Source: an uncultured Schlesneria sp.
Lineage (GTDB): Bacteria > Planctomycetota > Planctomycetia > Planctomycetales > Planctomycetaceae
Reading direction: 5' to 3'
Length of the DNA: 64,000 bases
NCBI GenBank assembly: GCA_903834925.1
Contig: CAILLA010000206.1
Location: 21,977-85,976, forward strand
Under the pieces are notes generated by a model that did no database searches, was not told the DNA's origin, and saw only the letters and a program-made list of their open reading frames with translations. Position numbers and translations under genes: made by a program. Positions 33,952-42,871 of this stretch are shown in pieces; the stretch's first letter is position 1, and each line of letters opens with the position of its first letter.

Positions 33952-35616
33952 TCATTTATTACTGTTTTTTAAGTAAGCATCAGCCATTTCCTCGCCGAGC
34001 ATGAGCGTTCCTCTGGTTCCGAAATGAAGTCGTGCGTGAGGTAACTCGGACGTCTTGATGATCGTAATCTGATGATCGGTGCGAGCCAACTCGTTCAACG
34101 CGGTGTTGACCACTTTAATGTTGCCCCATGGAGCGTTCTTGTGCTGCTCAGTAATAAACCACGGAAGGTCGGGTTGCTGAAGGTCAACGCGCGTCTGGTC
34201 GACTAACTGTTTCAACCACTTGGCGATGTTCTGTGAGTAGGGTCCAAAATAGGTGTCATTTTCACCGGTGTGCCAGAAGATCCCTTTCAGGTTGCACTCG
34301 ACCCCCTGTTGCTTCAGGTCATCCTGAGCCGCTCGAATGTAAGTGATGAACTTGGGATACAGATTGCGACGCGACTCGGGCGAGCCATTCGGAAACCAAT
34401 CAGGTCCCTGGGCTCCGCTGTGTGTAAACTTGACGACGGCGACTCCGTCTCTGGCATTAATCGACTTCCGCAATCGAGCACCAAAGCTCAGTTCCGGGCC
34501 GAAGTTGCCGAGAAAATCGACAGGACCAAGCGGCTCCCAATCCGATGACGACTTGACTCCACCACCCAGCGAGTAACGGAACAAAACGCTACTCTGATCT
34601 TTGGCCAAGGATTCGTAGCCCGGTTGCTGAGCGATTTGCGAGACGAACGAATCCTCCCCTTCCATGTTGCGTTGGCCAGCCAGCACGAACAGACGCACGC
34701 GAGCCCCCTTCGCGATTGGCAATTCCTTCTTGAATCGTCGGTCGGTCGCATCGAACGGCTTTCCAATGTCGCGGAGATACGCGGCGGCAAACGCTTCACC
34801 CATTTGAAGCTGCCCCTGTGTACCGAAGTGGTAATGGGGCTGACCGGTTCCCATGACCTCGAACGCAAGATGCGACGTTGGCACCCATCGTAAAAGTGCA
34901 TCGGCTTTCAGCACTTGTTCCTGTTGCTGTCGGAAGATGCCAAGATTTTGACGGTGATCCATCCCCCAGATCCCCTTCTCACTCACCTCGCCGATATACC
35001 ACTTCAGTTCAGGAGCCTTGAGGTCCGCACGCAGACGCGCGACAAGCTTCGCCAGTCCGTCGGCATATTGCTTGTAGAGATTGCGGTCGAGCATGTCGTT
35101 TTCGCCCTGATGCCACATCACTGCTTCAAGCTGGTAGCGAACACCGCGCTTGTCCAAATCAGCGAGCGACTCGCGAATCAGCTTGAGCGTTCGCGGGTAG
35201 AGCTTCTGTCCCTTATCTGGCGCATCAGGGTTCCAATCGAAGGCAACCGTCGTGCCACCAACGGCGGACTTAATGATGGCGACCGGGAATTGAGCCTGCT
35301 GACGGACGCGTCGAGCAAACGTCACTTCCGGACCGAATGCCGTCAACGGCTTCAGCGGTACCAAACCTTTGGAAGCCTCATCGCCATTCCCAAGAATGTA
35401 AGAGAAAAGGACGTCGCTTTGTAGTTCACCCGCACCTTTGAAGTTCGGGTAGTCGTCGATGCGATCCGCATGAGCATCCGATCCGACCATATTGGATTGA
35501 CCAGCGAAAAGGAACACTCGCGTGACCTCTTCGGCGATAACGAATTCCGTTGCCATAAAAGCCAAAACTGTTAACGCCAGTGCTGTCATAATCGTTCTGC
35601 GAATACACAATTTCAT
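33952..35616 (-). CDS. Two-domain sialate O-acetylesterase-like (SASA) protein, second domain altered
   Basis: 554 residues; signal peptide 1-28. Domain 1 (about 31-290) has the nucleophile motif FAGQSNM (Ser41), AVGGTTVAFDW and the block II motif WHQGENDM. Domain 2 (about 308-548) repeats the fold but reads LAGQRNMEG, so the nucleophile is Arg316 instead of Ser, while WHTGENDT is retained. SASA enzymes remove acetyl groups from sialic acids or other glycans. Expected: an exported esterase with one active and one likely inactive domain. It ends 15 bp from the convergent lipoprotein gene. Confidence 0.88.
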   Translation of the reverse strand: MKLCIRRTIMTALALTVLAFMATEFVIAEEVTRVFLFAGQSNMVGSDAHADRIDDYPNFKGAGELQSDVLFSYILGNGDEASKGLVPLKPLTAFGPEVTFARRVRQQAQFPVAIIKSAVGGTTVAFDWNPDAPDKGQKLYPRTLKLIRESLADLDKRGVRYQLEAVMWHQGENDMLDRNLYKQYADGLAKLVARLRADLKAPELKWYIGEVSEKGIWGMDHRQNLGIFRQQQEQVLKADALLRWVPTSHLAFEVMGTGQPHYHFGTQGQLQMGEAFAAAYLRDIGKPFDATDRRFKKELPIAKGARVRLFVLAGQRNMEGEDSFVSQIAQQPGYESLAKDQSSVLFRYSLGGGVKSSSDWEPLGPVDFLGNFGPELSFGARLRKSINARDGVAVVKFTHSGAQGPDWFPNGSPESRRNLYPKFITYIRAAQDDLKQQGVECNLKGIFWHTGENDTYFGPYSQNIAKWLKQLVDQTRVDLQQPDLPWFITEQHKNAPWGNIKVVNTALNELARTDHQITIIKTSELPHARLHFGTRGTLMLGEEMADAYLKNSNK

Positions 35617-35990
35617 GGTGTTCCTCGATAATTAATCGTCGCTGGTTTTGAGATCGTTTTGTCAGCATTCAGGCGTTTCATCGGTTTGAACTAATGACAA
35701 GGGAGGGTGACCGTCACCTAATGAAACGACCAGAAGTTGGGATGTTTGCAGTGCTGGGGATGATTTACTTTTGGAACAAAAAGCTGCGGAAAGGGTGCCA
35801 CGGTTTTACCGTCTTCGGTAAGGCCGCGCTCTTCGGGCGCGACATCGAATCCACGAAGACACGGCCTTGTCGAAGACTCCAAAACCGTGGCACCCCGAAT
35901 TTCGACCGCTATTCTACCCGTAAGGCGCAACAGTATTCTCCAAGCTAGTTTGCCCATTTCTTCAGACAAGGGTGAGCGTGAGCGTGCGTT
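35617..35990. other. Intergenic region with a family A repeat
   Basis: 374 bp without a gene. It contains the family A repeat (35795-35893) and a small hairpin (GGTGAC/GTCACC near 35706-35718). No terminator with a T-tract was seen. Confidence 0.55.
35795..35893 (+). repeat. Structured repeat family A, sequence variant
   Basis: Terminal repeats GTGCCACGGTTTT and AAAACCGTGGCAC; inner hairpin ACCGTCTTCGGT; AAGACACGGCCTTGTCGAAGACTCC block. Copy partner is 6867-6951; ends differ from the CTGCTT subtype while the fold is preserved. Confidence 0.75.
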
Positions 35991-37538
35991 TCATGGTAGC
36001 GGCTTTGCAGCGACGGTACGGCCGTCAGCTTTGCTCTCTTCCATAAGCGACTTGAGTTCCTTCACGATCTCGGGGTGTTTGAAGTAGAGGTTCGTGGTCT
36101 CGCCGGGATCGGTTTTCAGGTTATAGAGTTGGGCGGGGGCGTTCGGGGCGGTATCAGGGAGTGCAAAGGGAAGGAGTTCGCCATTCGTATAGCTGTTGCC
36201 GCCGGATCCTCGGTGATCGAGATACTTCCAATCACCGCGCCGGATGGCGATCGCAAGGCTGATGGTCTGATGCAAAGTGTAGTCGCGTTGCGGGGTATGA
36301 TCGATTCGTTTGCCGGTGAGGGCGGGAAGAAAGCTGATGCTGTCTTCGGCGGCTTTGACGGACAGCTTTGTGTTGGTGATCTCGGCGCAGGTAGCCATGA
36401 CGTCGGTGAGGCAGACCGTGGTGTCGGACACACCTGGCTTGATATGGCCGGGCCAATGCACGATGAGTGGCACTCGGTGCCCCCCTTCCCAATCGTCCCG
36501 TTTCATGCCACGCCAGGGTCGAGCGGGGTCGTGATTGTAGTCAGCACGCATATGGGCAACGCTGGTTGTCTCGGGGCCGTTGTCACTGCTGAAGAGGACG
36601 AGAGTGTTGTCGGCGACACCGAGTTTCTGCAACGTCGCCATCAGTTCCCCAACGATGAAGTCAAGCTCCATGATGAAGTCGCCGTGAGGTCCGGCTTTGC
36701 TTTTGCCCTTGAACTGCGGGGCTGCGAACGACGGTAAATGCGGGGCTTGCATCGCGTGGTAGAGGAAGAAGGGCTTCGTTGGGTCGCGCTTCACCTGTTG
36801 CTCCAGCCAGGCCTTGCTCTTTTCGAGGAACACCATGTCGAGCATTTCATGATCGAATCCAGGAGCGACCCAGCCACGTCGGCAATCGTTCGCATACGGG
36901 TGTTTTGGCAAGTTGGAGGCGTCAAGCAGACGATCGGGCGGTACAGGGATACGATCATTTTCAATGTAGGCGTAGAGCCAGTCGGTACCGGGACAGCAAG
37001 CGGTGCCGAAAAAATACTCGAAACCGCGATGCACTGGGCCATCGGTAATGGGCTTGGTGAAGTCGATGAGCTTCACTCGTTCGAGTTCCTTGTCGTTGCC
37101 ATCGACCTTCACTTGATGCACGGGCATGTCGTCCTTTGTTGTGAACGTCATACCGATGTGCCACTTGCCGACACATCCCGTCGCATAGCCCTCGTTATGC
37201 AGCATTCCAGGCAAGGTCTTGCGGTCCTTCTCGATCAAGCTCGGACCACCTGCACCCGTGAAAACACCGCCGCGATACCCCGTACGAAAACACATGCGCC
37301 CCGTCATCAGGCTGTAACGAGATGGAGTGCATCCGGTGGAAGCGGAATGAGCATCGGTGAACCTCATCCCTTCGCGTGCAAGCCGATCCAGATGCGGCGT
37401 CGGCACCTTTGACTCGCTGTTGTAGCAGCCCACATCGCCATAACCAAGATCGTCTGCGAGGATGATGACGATATTGGGCTGCCCAGCCCAGGCACTCGAA
37501 GCGAACGCAACAATGACAAACAGGAATCCGATTTTCAT
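35991..37538 (-). CDS. Exported arylsulfatase (Cys type)
   Basis: 515 residues, signal peptide 1-18. The sulfatase start NIVIILADDLGYGDVGC carries the metal Asp pair (29-30). The formylglycine site is CTPSR at 70-74, requiring maturation by a formylglycine-generating enzyme not in this window. GKWHIG and SDNGPE are further family motifs. Length is normal. The start overlaps the upstream SASA stop as ATGA, so both are translated together; the pair likely strips sulfate and acetyl groups from one glycan. A DUF4976-type end follows. Confidence 0.93.
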   Translation of the reverse strand: MKIGFLFVIVAFASSAWAGQPNIVIILADDLGYGDVGCYNSESKVPTPHLDRLAREGMRFTDAHSASTGCTPSRYSLMTGRMCFRTGYRGGVFTGAGGPSLIEKDRKTLPGMLHNEGYATGCVGKWHIGMTFTTKDDMPVHQVKVDGNDKELERVKLIDFTKPITDGPVHRGFEYFFGTACCPGTDWLYAYIENDRIPVPPDRLLDASNLPKHPYANDCRRGWVAPGFDHEMLDMVFLEKSKAWLEQQVKRDPTKPFFLYHAMQAPHLPSFAAPQFKGKSKAGPHGDFIMELDFIVGELMATLQKLGVADNTLVLFSSDNGPETTSVAHMRADYNHDPARPWRGMKRDDWEGGHRVPLIVHWPGHIKPGVSDTTVCLTDVMATCAEITNTKLSVKAAEDSISFLPALTGKRIDHTPQRDYTLHQTISLAIAIRRGDWKYLDHRGSGGNSYTNGELLPFALPDTAPNAPAQLYNLKTDPGETTNLYFKHPEIVKELKSLMEESKADGRTVAAKPLP

Positions 37539-38533
37539 TTCGAGACTCCTGACTCAAGCTTGAGAAGCCGTTTCATCGCCTCGCCCATCCCTTCACCAAT
37601 GAGGTAGTAGGTTTCGGCATTCGAGTTCCAGTGATAGTTCTGCCCGCTGGGGGATTGTTCCTTTGAGCGCCAGAAGGCTCTTGTGGCCACGAACGCGACG
37701 TTCCCTTTGAATTCTTTGTGCTCGGCAACGGCGGCCTGAGCATTCATCAGCGACAACGCGCGAGGATGTGTTTCCTCTAGACCACCCATGCCGGTTTCGG
37801 CGATGACGAATGGCAACGCGGGCTCGCCGAGGTCCTTGCGGATGTCTTTGATAAAGTGAACCATGTTGGATTCATATTCGGCATTAAATTTGTCACTGAC
37901 GCGATCGTTCCAACCTTGATGCCAGCCGAAGCCCGCCAGAACATATCGTCCATCACCGCCCGGCACGAGTTCCTTAATATTGGCGAGTGCGGCCTTCGTC
38001 TGTGTCAGAATCTCGCGATAATATTTTCCCAAGATCGTGGGGTCTGCGGCGATTTCGGCGTCGCCCTTCTCGCCGAGCGAATACGGCGGCTGACCAGCAC
38101 TGGGAGGACGGAAATCAATCGCAAGGCTTTTGCCTCCCCAGGCACATTTGATTAGCAGTACCGGTTCGTCGAGAGCGTCACCCATCACCCAGCCAAAGCC
38201 AAGTTCGGGACCGATGGTCTGGTCCTTCCGAGCACCAAAGCCGACGGTGAGCGGCCCATTGCGGTCGAGGTAGGAAATCCAGACGTCGTTTCGCGTGCGC
38301 CACTGCCCGGCAGAATCCACCAGCGGCGCAAAGTGCCTTGCCGTCGCTCTGTCCTTTACCAAATATTCGAGCGAGCCTTGTCCACCGTTTCGTTTCGGGT
38401 CGGCTTTGATTTCGCCCGCTCCCTCCATGTTCGACTGACCAGCGAGGATGAAGACCCGCACTGGCTTCCCCACGTCCTGGGCAGAGGAAATTGAGGAAAT
38501 CGAAATGAGGAACATGAAGGCGATGTGTTTCAT
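37535..38533 (-). CDS. Sialate O-acetylesterase-like (SASA) protein
   Basis: 332 residues from ATG 38533, which begins a signal peptide (1-18). The nucleophile motif is LAGQSNMEG (Ser34), and the block with the catalytic base reads GFGWHQGWNDR. In-frame upstream ATG 38590 would add a hydrophilic extension and is rejected. The stop overlaps the sulfatase start by ATGA. Likely an exported carbohydrate esterase acting with that sulfatase. Confidence 0.87.
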   Translation of the reverse strand: MKHIAFMFLISISSISSAQDVGKPVRVFILAGQSNMEGAGEIKADPKRNGGQGSLEYLVKDRATARHFAPLVDSAGQWRTRNDVWISYLDRNGPLTVGFGARKDQTIGPELGFGWVMGDALDEPVLLIKCAWGGKSLAIDFRPPSAGQPPYSLGEKGDAEIAADPTILGKYYREILTQTKAALANIKELVPGGDGRYVLAGFGWHQGWNDRVSDKFNAEYESNMVHFIKDIRKDLGEPALPFVIAETGMGGLEETHPRALSLMNAQAAVAEHKEFKGNVAFVATRAFWRSKEQSPSGQNYHWNSNAETYYLIGEGMGEAMKRLLKLESGVSK

Positions 38534-38660
38534 GATTTTCCGCTGAAACCTTTCTTGATGCTTTGGGAAGGAACTAGATGACCACTCCACTCATGCCGAG
38601 TCGCTTTCTTGTAATCGAGATTGGAATCAGGCGCATTTTTTTATTGTTTGGGCATTCAAT

Positions 38661-39245
38661 TTACGGAAGAACGCTCTTTAACCAGACGGGAACGACTTTC
38701 GTTTTAAAAGAGATACTGCCGTTTTCGAAGACCGCAATGCGACGGAATGGAGTTGCAATATTATCGTTGTCAAGAACGGCGACATACAGCAATTCGCGAA
38801 TCGCCTTTCTCAGATTTTCCTGCGTACGTGGTACGAGAGAAATCAATTTATCAGTCGGGACATCGTGCCCGCCTTGCGAAACTCGCATCGCGACTCGTTC
38901 TTCGGATCGTTCCCAACCAGAAATCGCGATAAAACACAGCACGACGGTATATCCAAGATCAATTGCCTGCTTGAGAAATGCGATTTTTTCTCCGACCGGA
39001 TCTGAGAAAACCGTTTCAAATACAAAACTCTCGCGCTGATTGATCAGTTCAAGACGGATTGCTGACGCAGCGTTTGCGGCGGCGTAGGGATCAAGATCCA
39101 ATTGCCGAGCGATGATGTCCGCGTTGACGAAACGCAAACCTGCAACCTTCAAATGCGATTCGTAGAACGTTGTTTTGCCCGCACCGTTTGATCCTGCCAC
39201 GGCGACAATGATGGGGCGACGATCCAGCACTTCGCCAAAATTCAT
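38661..39245 (-). CDS. Zeta-toxin-like P-loop ATPase
   Basis: 194 residues. Walker A is GSNGAGKT (18-25) right after IIVAVA, then RFVNADIIARQLD, FVFETVFSDP and GYTVVLCFIAI. This fits the zeta-toxin/AAA_33 family of predicted UDP-N-acetylglucosamine or nucleotide kinases. It overlaps the antitoxin stop as ATGA. Expected to be the toxin of a type II toxin-antitoxin module; a DNA/RNA repair kinase is possible. Confidence 0.85.
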   Translation of the reverse strand: MNFGEVLDRRPIIVAVAGSNGAGKTTFYESHLKVAGLRFVNADIIARQLDLDPYAAANAASAIRLELINQRESFVFETVFSDPVGEKIAFLKQAIDLGYTVVLCFIAISGWERSEERVAMRVSQGGHDVPTDKLISLVPRTQENLRKAIRELLYVAVLDNDNIATPFRRIAVFENGSISFKTKVVPVWLKSVLP

Positions 39246-39649
39246 TTTTTCCGCAACTTTTCTGACTTCGGAAGCTTCGGTAATTTGACAGCCTTGAATT
39301 GTCGGTTTACGAAACGACCAGTGGTTCGCTTTCCGTCCGAATCAATTCGGACAAGCAGACTGGATTTCTCGGCACACTGTTCGTAATGCGGATAAGGCTG
39401 AGCATGGAGATAATCCGTAACACGCTGTCGGCCAGTCGCGGAATCTACGGATTGGATGAGTGCTGACAACGGCTCCGCCGAACCCTTTCGGCACAAAGCA
39501 AGGACTTGATCACCGTTCAACAATGGCTCAATCGCCCGTCCAAGGCGCGCCCAAAACTCGACCTGTCCAGTCAGCGATCGTTCGAACACTTCACTCGCCA
39601 GGCGCGCGTCGAGAATCAAAGCATCAGAGATTTTCACAGGTTGACTCAT
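39242..39649 (-). CDS. ParD-like antitoxin
   Basis: 135 residues. The start MSQPVKISDALILDARLA and continuing GQVEFWARLGRAIEPLL match the ParD-like antitoxin family (PF11903-like), which has a ribbon-helix-helix type N-terminus. The C-terminal part is basic and Lys-rich (KLPKLPKSEKLRKK). It is the first gene of the pair and overlaps the zeta-like gene by 4 bp, the usual antitoxin-first order. A dyad at 39659-39673 may be its operator. Confidence 0.85.
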   Translation of the reverse strand: MSQPVKISDALILDARLASEVFERSLTGQVEFWARLGRAIEPLLNGDQVLALCRKGSAEPLSALIQSVDSATGRQRVTDYLHAQPYPHYEQCAEKSSLLVRIDSDGKRTTGRFVNRQFKAVKLPKLPKSEKLRKK

Positions 39650-39658
39650 TCCAAATTA

Positions 39659-39673
39659 GTAGCCTAGCGCTAC
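39659..39673. promoter_or_regulatory. Dyad upstream of the toxin-antitoxin pair
   Basis: GTAGC-ctagc-GCTAC, with the perfect 8-bp palindrome TAGCGCTA inside, 10 bp before the antitoxin ATG. Antitoxins of this type commonly bind such a site to repress their own operon. Confidence 0.45.
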
Positions 39674-39811
39674 CGCGTGTCAATATCGAAAAAGACCGGC
39701 CCCGAATTCACCGATGTACCATCATGACCGTAATTTTCGACAGTTGGTTCGCGTGTTTTTTCGTGTTGCGATCAGTATTATGCACGATCTGCAAATTTGA
39801 TTGACAACGTA

Positions 39812-42610
39812 ATGAGGAGTGCGAAGTTGAGAAGTCTACTTGTCGCGGCGGTTCTTTGTTTGTCAGCCACTGGGCCACTATTCGCCCAGGCAATCGACTT
39901 CAATAAAGGCGATCATATCTGCCTGATCGGAAATACGCTCGCCGAACGGCAGCAGCATTTCGGGTGGCTGGAAACCTTGCTGCATGCCCAGTTTCCCGAT
40001 CATCACCTTGTCGTTCGAAACCTTGGTTATAGCGGTGACGAGATCGACGGCTGGAAAAACAACAATCATCGACTGCGATCGATGTCGTTTGGTTCACAGG
40101 ATGAATGGCTAGCCGGAAATTCTCCGGTCCCGCAACCAAAAAAACTGTCTCCACGGGACGAAGGCAAGATTCGAGACAACCGACTGGAACTGGCGAATAC
40201 AAAAGCCGACATCGTCTTTGCATTCTACGGTTACAACGAATCGTTCGCTGGTGAAGCGGGGTTGCCAAAATTCAAAACCGACGTCAAAGAGTTTATCGAG
40301 CACACAAAAGGGCAAAAGTACAACGGACGCTCGGCCCCGAAACTGGTGTTGTTTTCGCCAATCGCTCAGGAGTTGCTGGCCGACCCGAATCTGCCCGGAC
40401 GAGATGCGATCGCTAAGACAAATGCTCGATTGAAACTCTATTCTGACGCGCTAGCCGAAGTGGCCAAGGCAAACGACGTTCTGTTTGTCGATCTGTTTGG
40501 CCCAACGTCCAAGTTCGGAACCGAGCTTCCGAGTTCACCGGCTCGACCGATCACGATTAACGGAATCCACATCAACGCCAAAGGGGATATGTGGTTAGCC
40601 GTCTACGCGATGGACCAATTGGTGAAATCACCTCATCCCTGGGAAAAAGGGGAATGGTGGAAGACACTCGAACCACTGCGTAAAGCAGTCGTCGACAAAG
40701 ATTTTTACTGGTTCAACCGCTACCGGGTGACCGACGGATATTCGACCTATGGCGACCGTGCGTTTCTGAAATTCTCTGAAGGTCCGGGCGGTTACGGAGA
40801 AGGACTCTCCAATTATTCAGTCGCCCAACGAGAACTCGACGTTCTGGACGTACTCACTGCGAATCGAGACGTCGTCGTGTGGGATGCTGCCAATGGCAAA
40901 ACTTCTCAGGCATACGACAAGGAACTGCCTGAATTCATTCCCGTCATCACGAATAAGCCTGGTCCGCTCCATGATGGACAACACATTTTCCTGGGTGGCG
41001 AAGAAGCCATTTCCAAGATGACCGTTGGCGAGGGCCTGCAAGTAGGGCTCTTCGCTTCAGAAGAAAAGTTTCCTGAACTGATCAATCCAGTGCAAATGGC
41101 CTTCGACGTCAAAGGCCGATTGTGGGTCGCCTGCTGGACGACCTATCCTCACTGGAAACCGACGGAAAAGATGAATGACAAGCTGTTGATTCTGGAAGAC
41201 ACAAATGGTGACGGCAAAGCCGATGTCTGCAAGACATTTGCGGGTGACATCCATAATCCCACCGGTTTCGAATTCTGGAATAATGGTGTTCTGGTGGCAC
41301 AAGGCCCTGATCTGCTGTTTCTGAAAGACACCGACGGCGACGACAAATACGACGTCAAAGAACGGATCGTGCATGGACTCGACACAGCCGACACCCATCA
41401 CACTTCAAATAGCTTTGCTCTCGAGCCGGGAGGTGCCGTTTATTTCCAGGAAGGGACGTTCCATCATTCGCAGGTCGAAACACCCTGGGGACCTCCGCGT
41501 CGAGTCGCCAATGGGGCGGTTTTCCGTTATGAACCCCGTGCTCAGAAGTTTGATGTCTATGTTTCGTTCGGATTTGCCAATCCGCACGGGCACATCTTCG
41601 ACCGTTGGGCTCAGGATATTGTCTGGGATGGAACGGGTGCTCAACCGTACCACGCCATCCTGTTTTCAGGCGACATCGATTTTCCACACAAACATGCGGC
41701 ACCGCCTCAAGTCTACAAACAACGGACTCGACCATGTGCCGCAACCGAGGTTCTGTCGAGCAAACACTTCCCGGACGAGTATCAAGGGAACTTGCTCGTT
41801 TTGAACGTCATCGGTTTTCAGGGAATCCTGAGATACAAGGTCGAGGATAAAGATTCGAGTTTCGGTGCCGTCGAACAAGATCCGATCCTGTCCTCTACCG
41901 ATGCAAATTTCCGACCTGCCGATATTGAAATCGCACCGGATGGATCGATCTATTTCGTCGATTGGCAAAATCCCATTATCGGCCACATGCAGCACAATCT
42001 GCGTGATCCAAGCCGCGATCGAATTCATGGTCGCGTTTATCGAGTGACTCATAAGACTCGGGAACTCAGCAAACCAGCCAAGATCGCGGGTGAGCCGGTC
42101 GAGAAACTTCTGGACCTGTTGAAGTCTCCAGAGGATCGAGTCCGTCATCGGACGCGAATCGCCTTGTCGGGACTCGAAACGAAGGATGTCATTCCTGCCG
42201 CGAAGAAGTGGATCGCCGGCCTTGATAAGTCTGACGCCGAATACGAACACCATCGTCTCGAAGGTTTGTGGCTGCACCAGAGCCACAACGTGGTTGATGC
42301 CGACCTGCTGAAACAAGTACTTCGTTCGCCGGACTTCAGAGCTCGATCAGCTGCGACACGCGTTCTGTGCGCCTGGCGCGATCGAATTCCTGAAACGCTG
42401 GAACTGCTGCAAGTCCAGGTCAATGACGAGCATCCACGAGTTCGCCTGATGGCAGTCTGGGCATTAAGTTACTTCGACGGTGCGAACGCGAAGAAAGCGG
42501 CGGAAATTGCCGTCGAAGCGCTGATTCATCCGGAAGACCCATATCTTAAGCACGAGCTGTCCGAAACCAACAAGACCCTTGATCGCCGTATCCAGGCAGC
42601 GGGAAAATAG
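39812..42610 (+). CDS. PVC-type dehydrogenase with SGNH-like N-terminus and HEAT repeats
   Basis: About 932 residues from ATG 39812; signal peptide 1-24. Residues about 30-260 resemble SGNH hydrolases (ICLIGNTLAERQ in place of GDSL, VVRNLGYSGDEIDGW, and GIHINAKGD); the usual nucleophile Ser is not seen, so catalysis is doubtful. From about 400 the NHL/PQQ-type propeller of planctomycete membrane-bound dehydrogenases begins (VQMAFDVKGRLWVACWTTYPH, EDTNGDGKADVCKTFA, HHTSNSFALEPGGAVYFQEG). The tail (about 745-930) has HEAT repeats. The CxxCH cytochrome domain usually fused here is in the next gene. Confidence 0.86.
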   Translation: MRSAKLRSLLVAAVLCLSATGPLFAQAIDFNKGDHICLIGNTLAERQQHFGWLETLLHAQFPDHHLVVRNLGYSGDEIDGWKNNNHRLRSMSFGSQDEWLAGNSPVPQPKKLSPRDEGKIRDNRLELANTKADIVFAFYGYNESFAGEAGLPKFKTDVKEFIEHTKGQKYNGRSAPKLVLFSPIAQELLADPNLPGRDAIAKTNARLKLYSDALAEVAKANDVLFVDLFGPTSKFGTELPSSPARPITINGIHINAKGDMWLAVYAMDQLVKSPHPWEKGEWWKTLEPLRKAVVDKDFYWFNRYRVTDGYSTYGDRAFLKFSEGPGGYGEGLSNYSVAQRELDVLDVLTANRDVVVWDAANGKTSQAYDKELPEFIPVITNKPGPLHDGQHIFLGGEEAISKMTVGEGLQVGLFASEEKFPELINPVQMAFDVKGRLWVACWTTYPHWKPTEKMNDKLLILEDTNGDGKADVCKTFAGDIHNPTGFEFWNNGVLVAQGPDLLFLKDTDGDDKYDVKERIVHGLDTADTHHTSNSFALEPGGAVYFQEGTFHHSQVETPWGPPRRVANGAVFRYEPRAQKFDVYVSFGFANPHGHIFDRWAQDIVWDGTGAQPYHAILFSGDIDFPHKHAAPPQVYKQRTRPCAATEVLSSKHFPDEYQGNLLVLNVIGFQGILRYKVEDKDSSFGAVEQDPILSSTDANFRPADIEIAPDGSIYFVDWQNPIIGHMQHNLRDPSRDRIHGRVYRVTHKTRELSKPAKIAGEPVEKLLDLLKSPEDRVRHRTRIALSGLETKDVIPAAKKWIAGLDKSDAEYEHHRLEGLWLHQSHNVVDADLLKQVLRSPDFRARSAATRVLCAWRDRIPETLELLQVQVNDEHPRVRLMAVWALSYFDGANAKKAAEIAVEALIHPEDPYLKHELSETNKTLDRRIQAAGK

Positions 42611-42637
42611 GAACGCAACTCGGCGAGCCACAAGTCG

Positions 42638-42707
42638 TCGTAGCATGGGCTTTAGCCCGTGCGCCTCGGCATCTTGTCGTAGCACGGGCTTTAGCCCGTG
42701 CTACGAC
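42638..42707. repeat. REP-like tandem palindromes
   Basis: Two copies of GTCGTAGCA(T/C)GGGCTTTAGCCCGTGC; the second (42676-42707) is a perfect 15-bp stem with a 2-nt loop. It sits between the dehydrogenase and cytochrome genes and could act as a partial terminator or mRNA stabiliser, or be a dispersed repeat. Confidence 0.75.
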
Positions 42708-42871
42708 ATCTTATGAAAGCAAACGTCCACACGACACAGACGCTTCCTAATTTGGTAGCAGGTCATACCCATGATGTACAGTTGAAGGTCCGTAATTGGC
42801 CATTTAACTTTTTGGTCAACCGTCGTTTTCCGTTTTACGAAGTACGCGAGATGTTTTGCCGGTTTACCCTG

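Noticed and set aside
36075..37412. Two long plus-strand frames (220 and 224 codons) opposite the sulfatase
   Set aside because: They mirror the sulfatase's codon pattern on the opposite strand; the sulfatase has full motif support.
41666..42316. 216-codon minus-strand frame within the dehydrogenase gene
   Set aside because: Antisense shadow of the propeller and HEAT region; no independent features.
42698..42871. Upstream start adding 58 residues to the cytochrome gene
   Set aside because: The extension is not signal-like, overlaps the REP-like palindrome, and the ATG at 42872 directly begins a good signal peptide.
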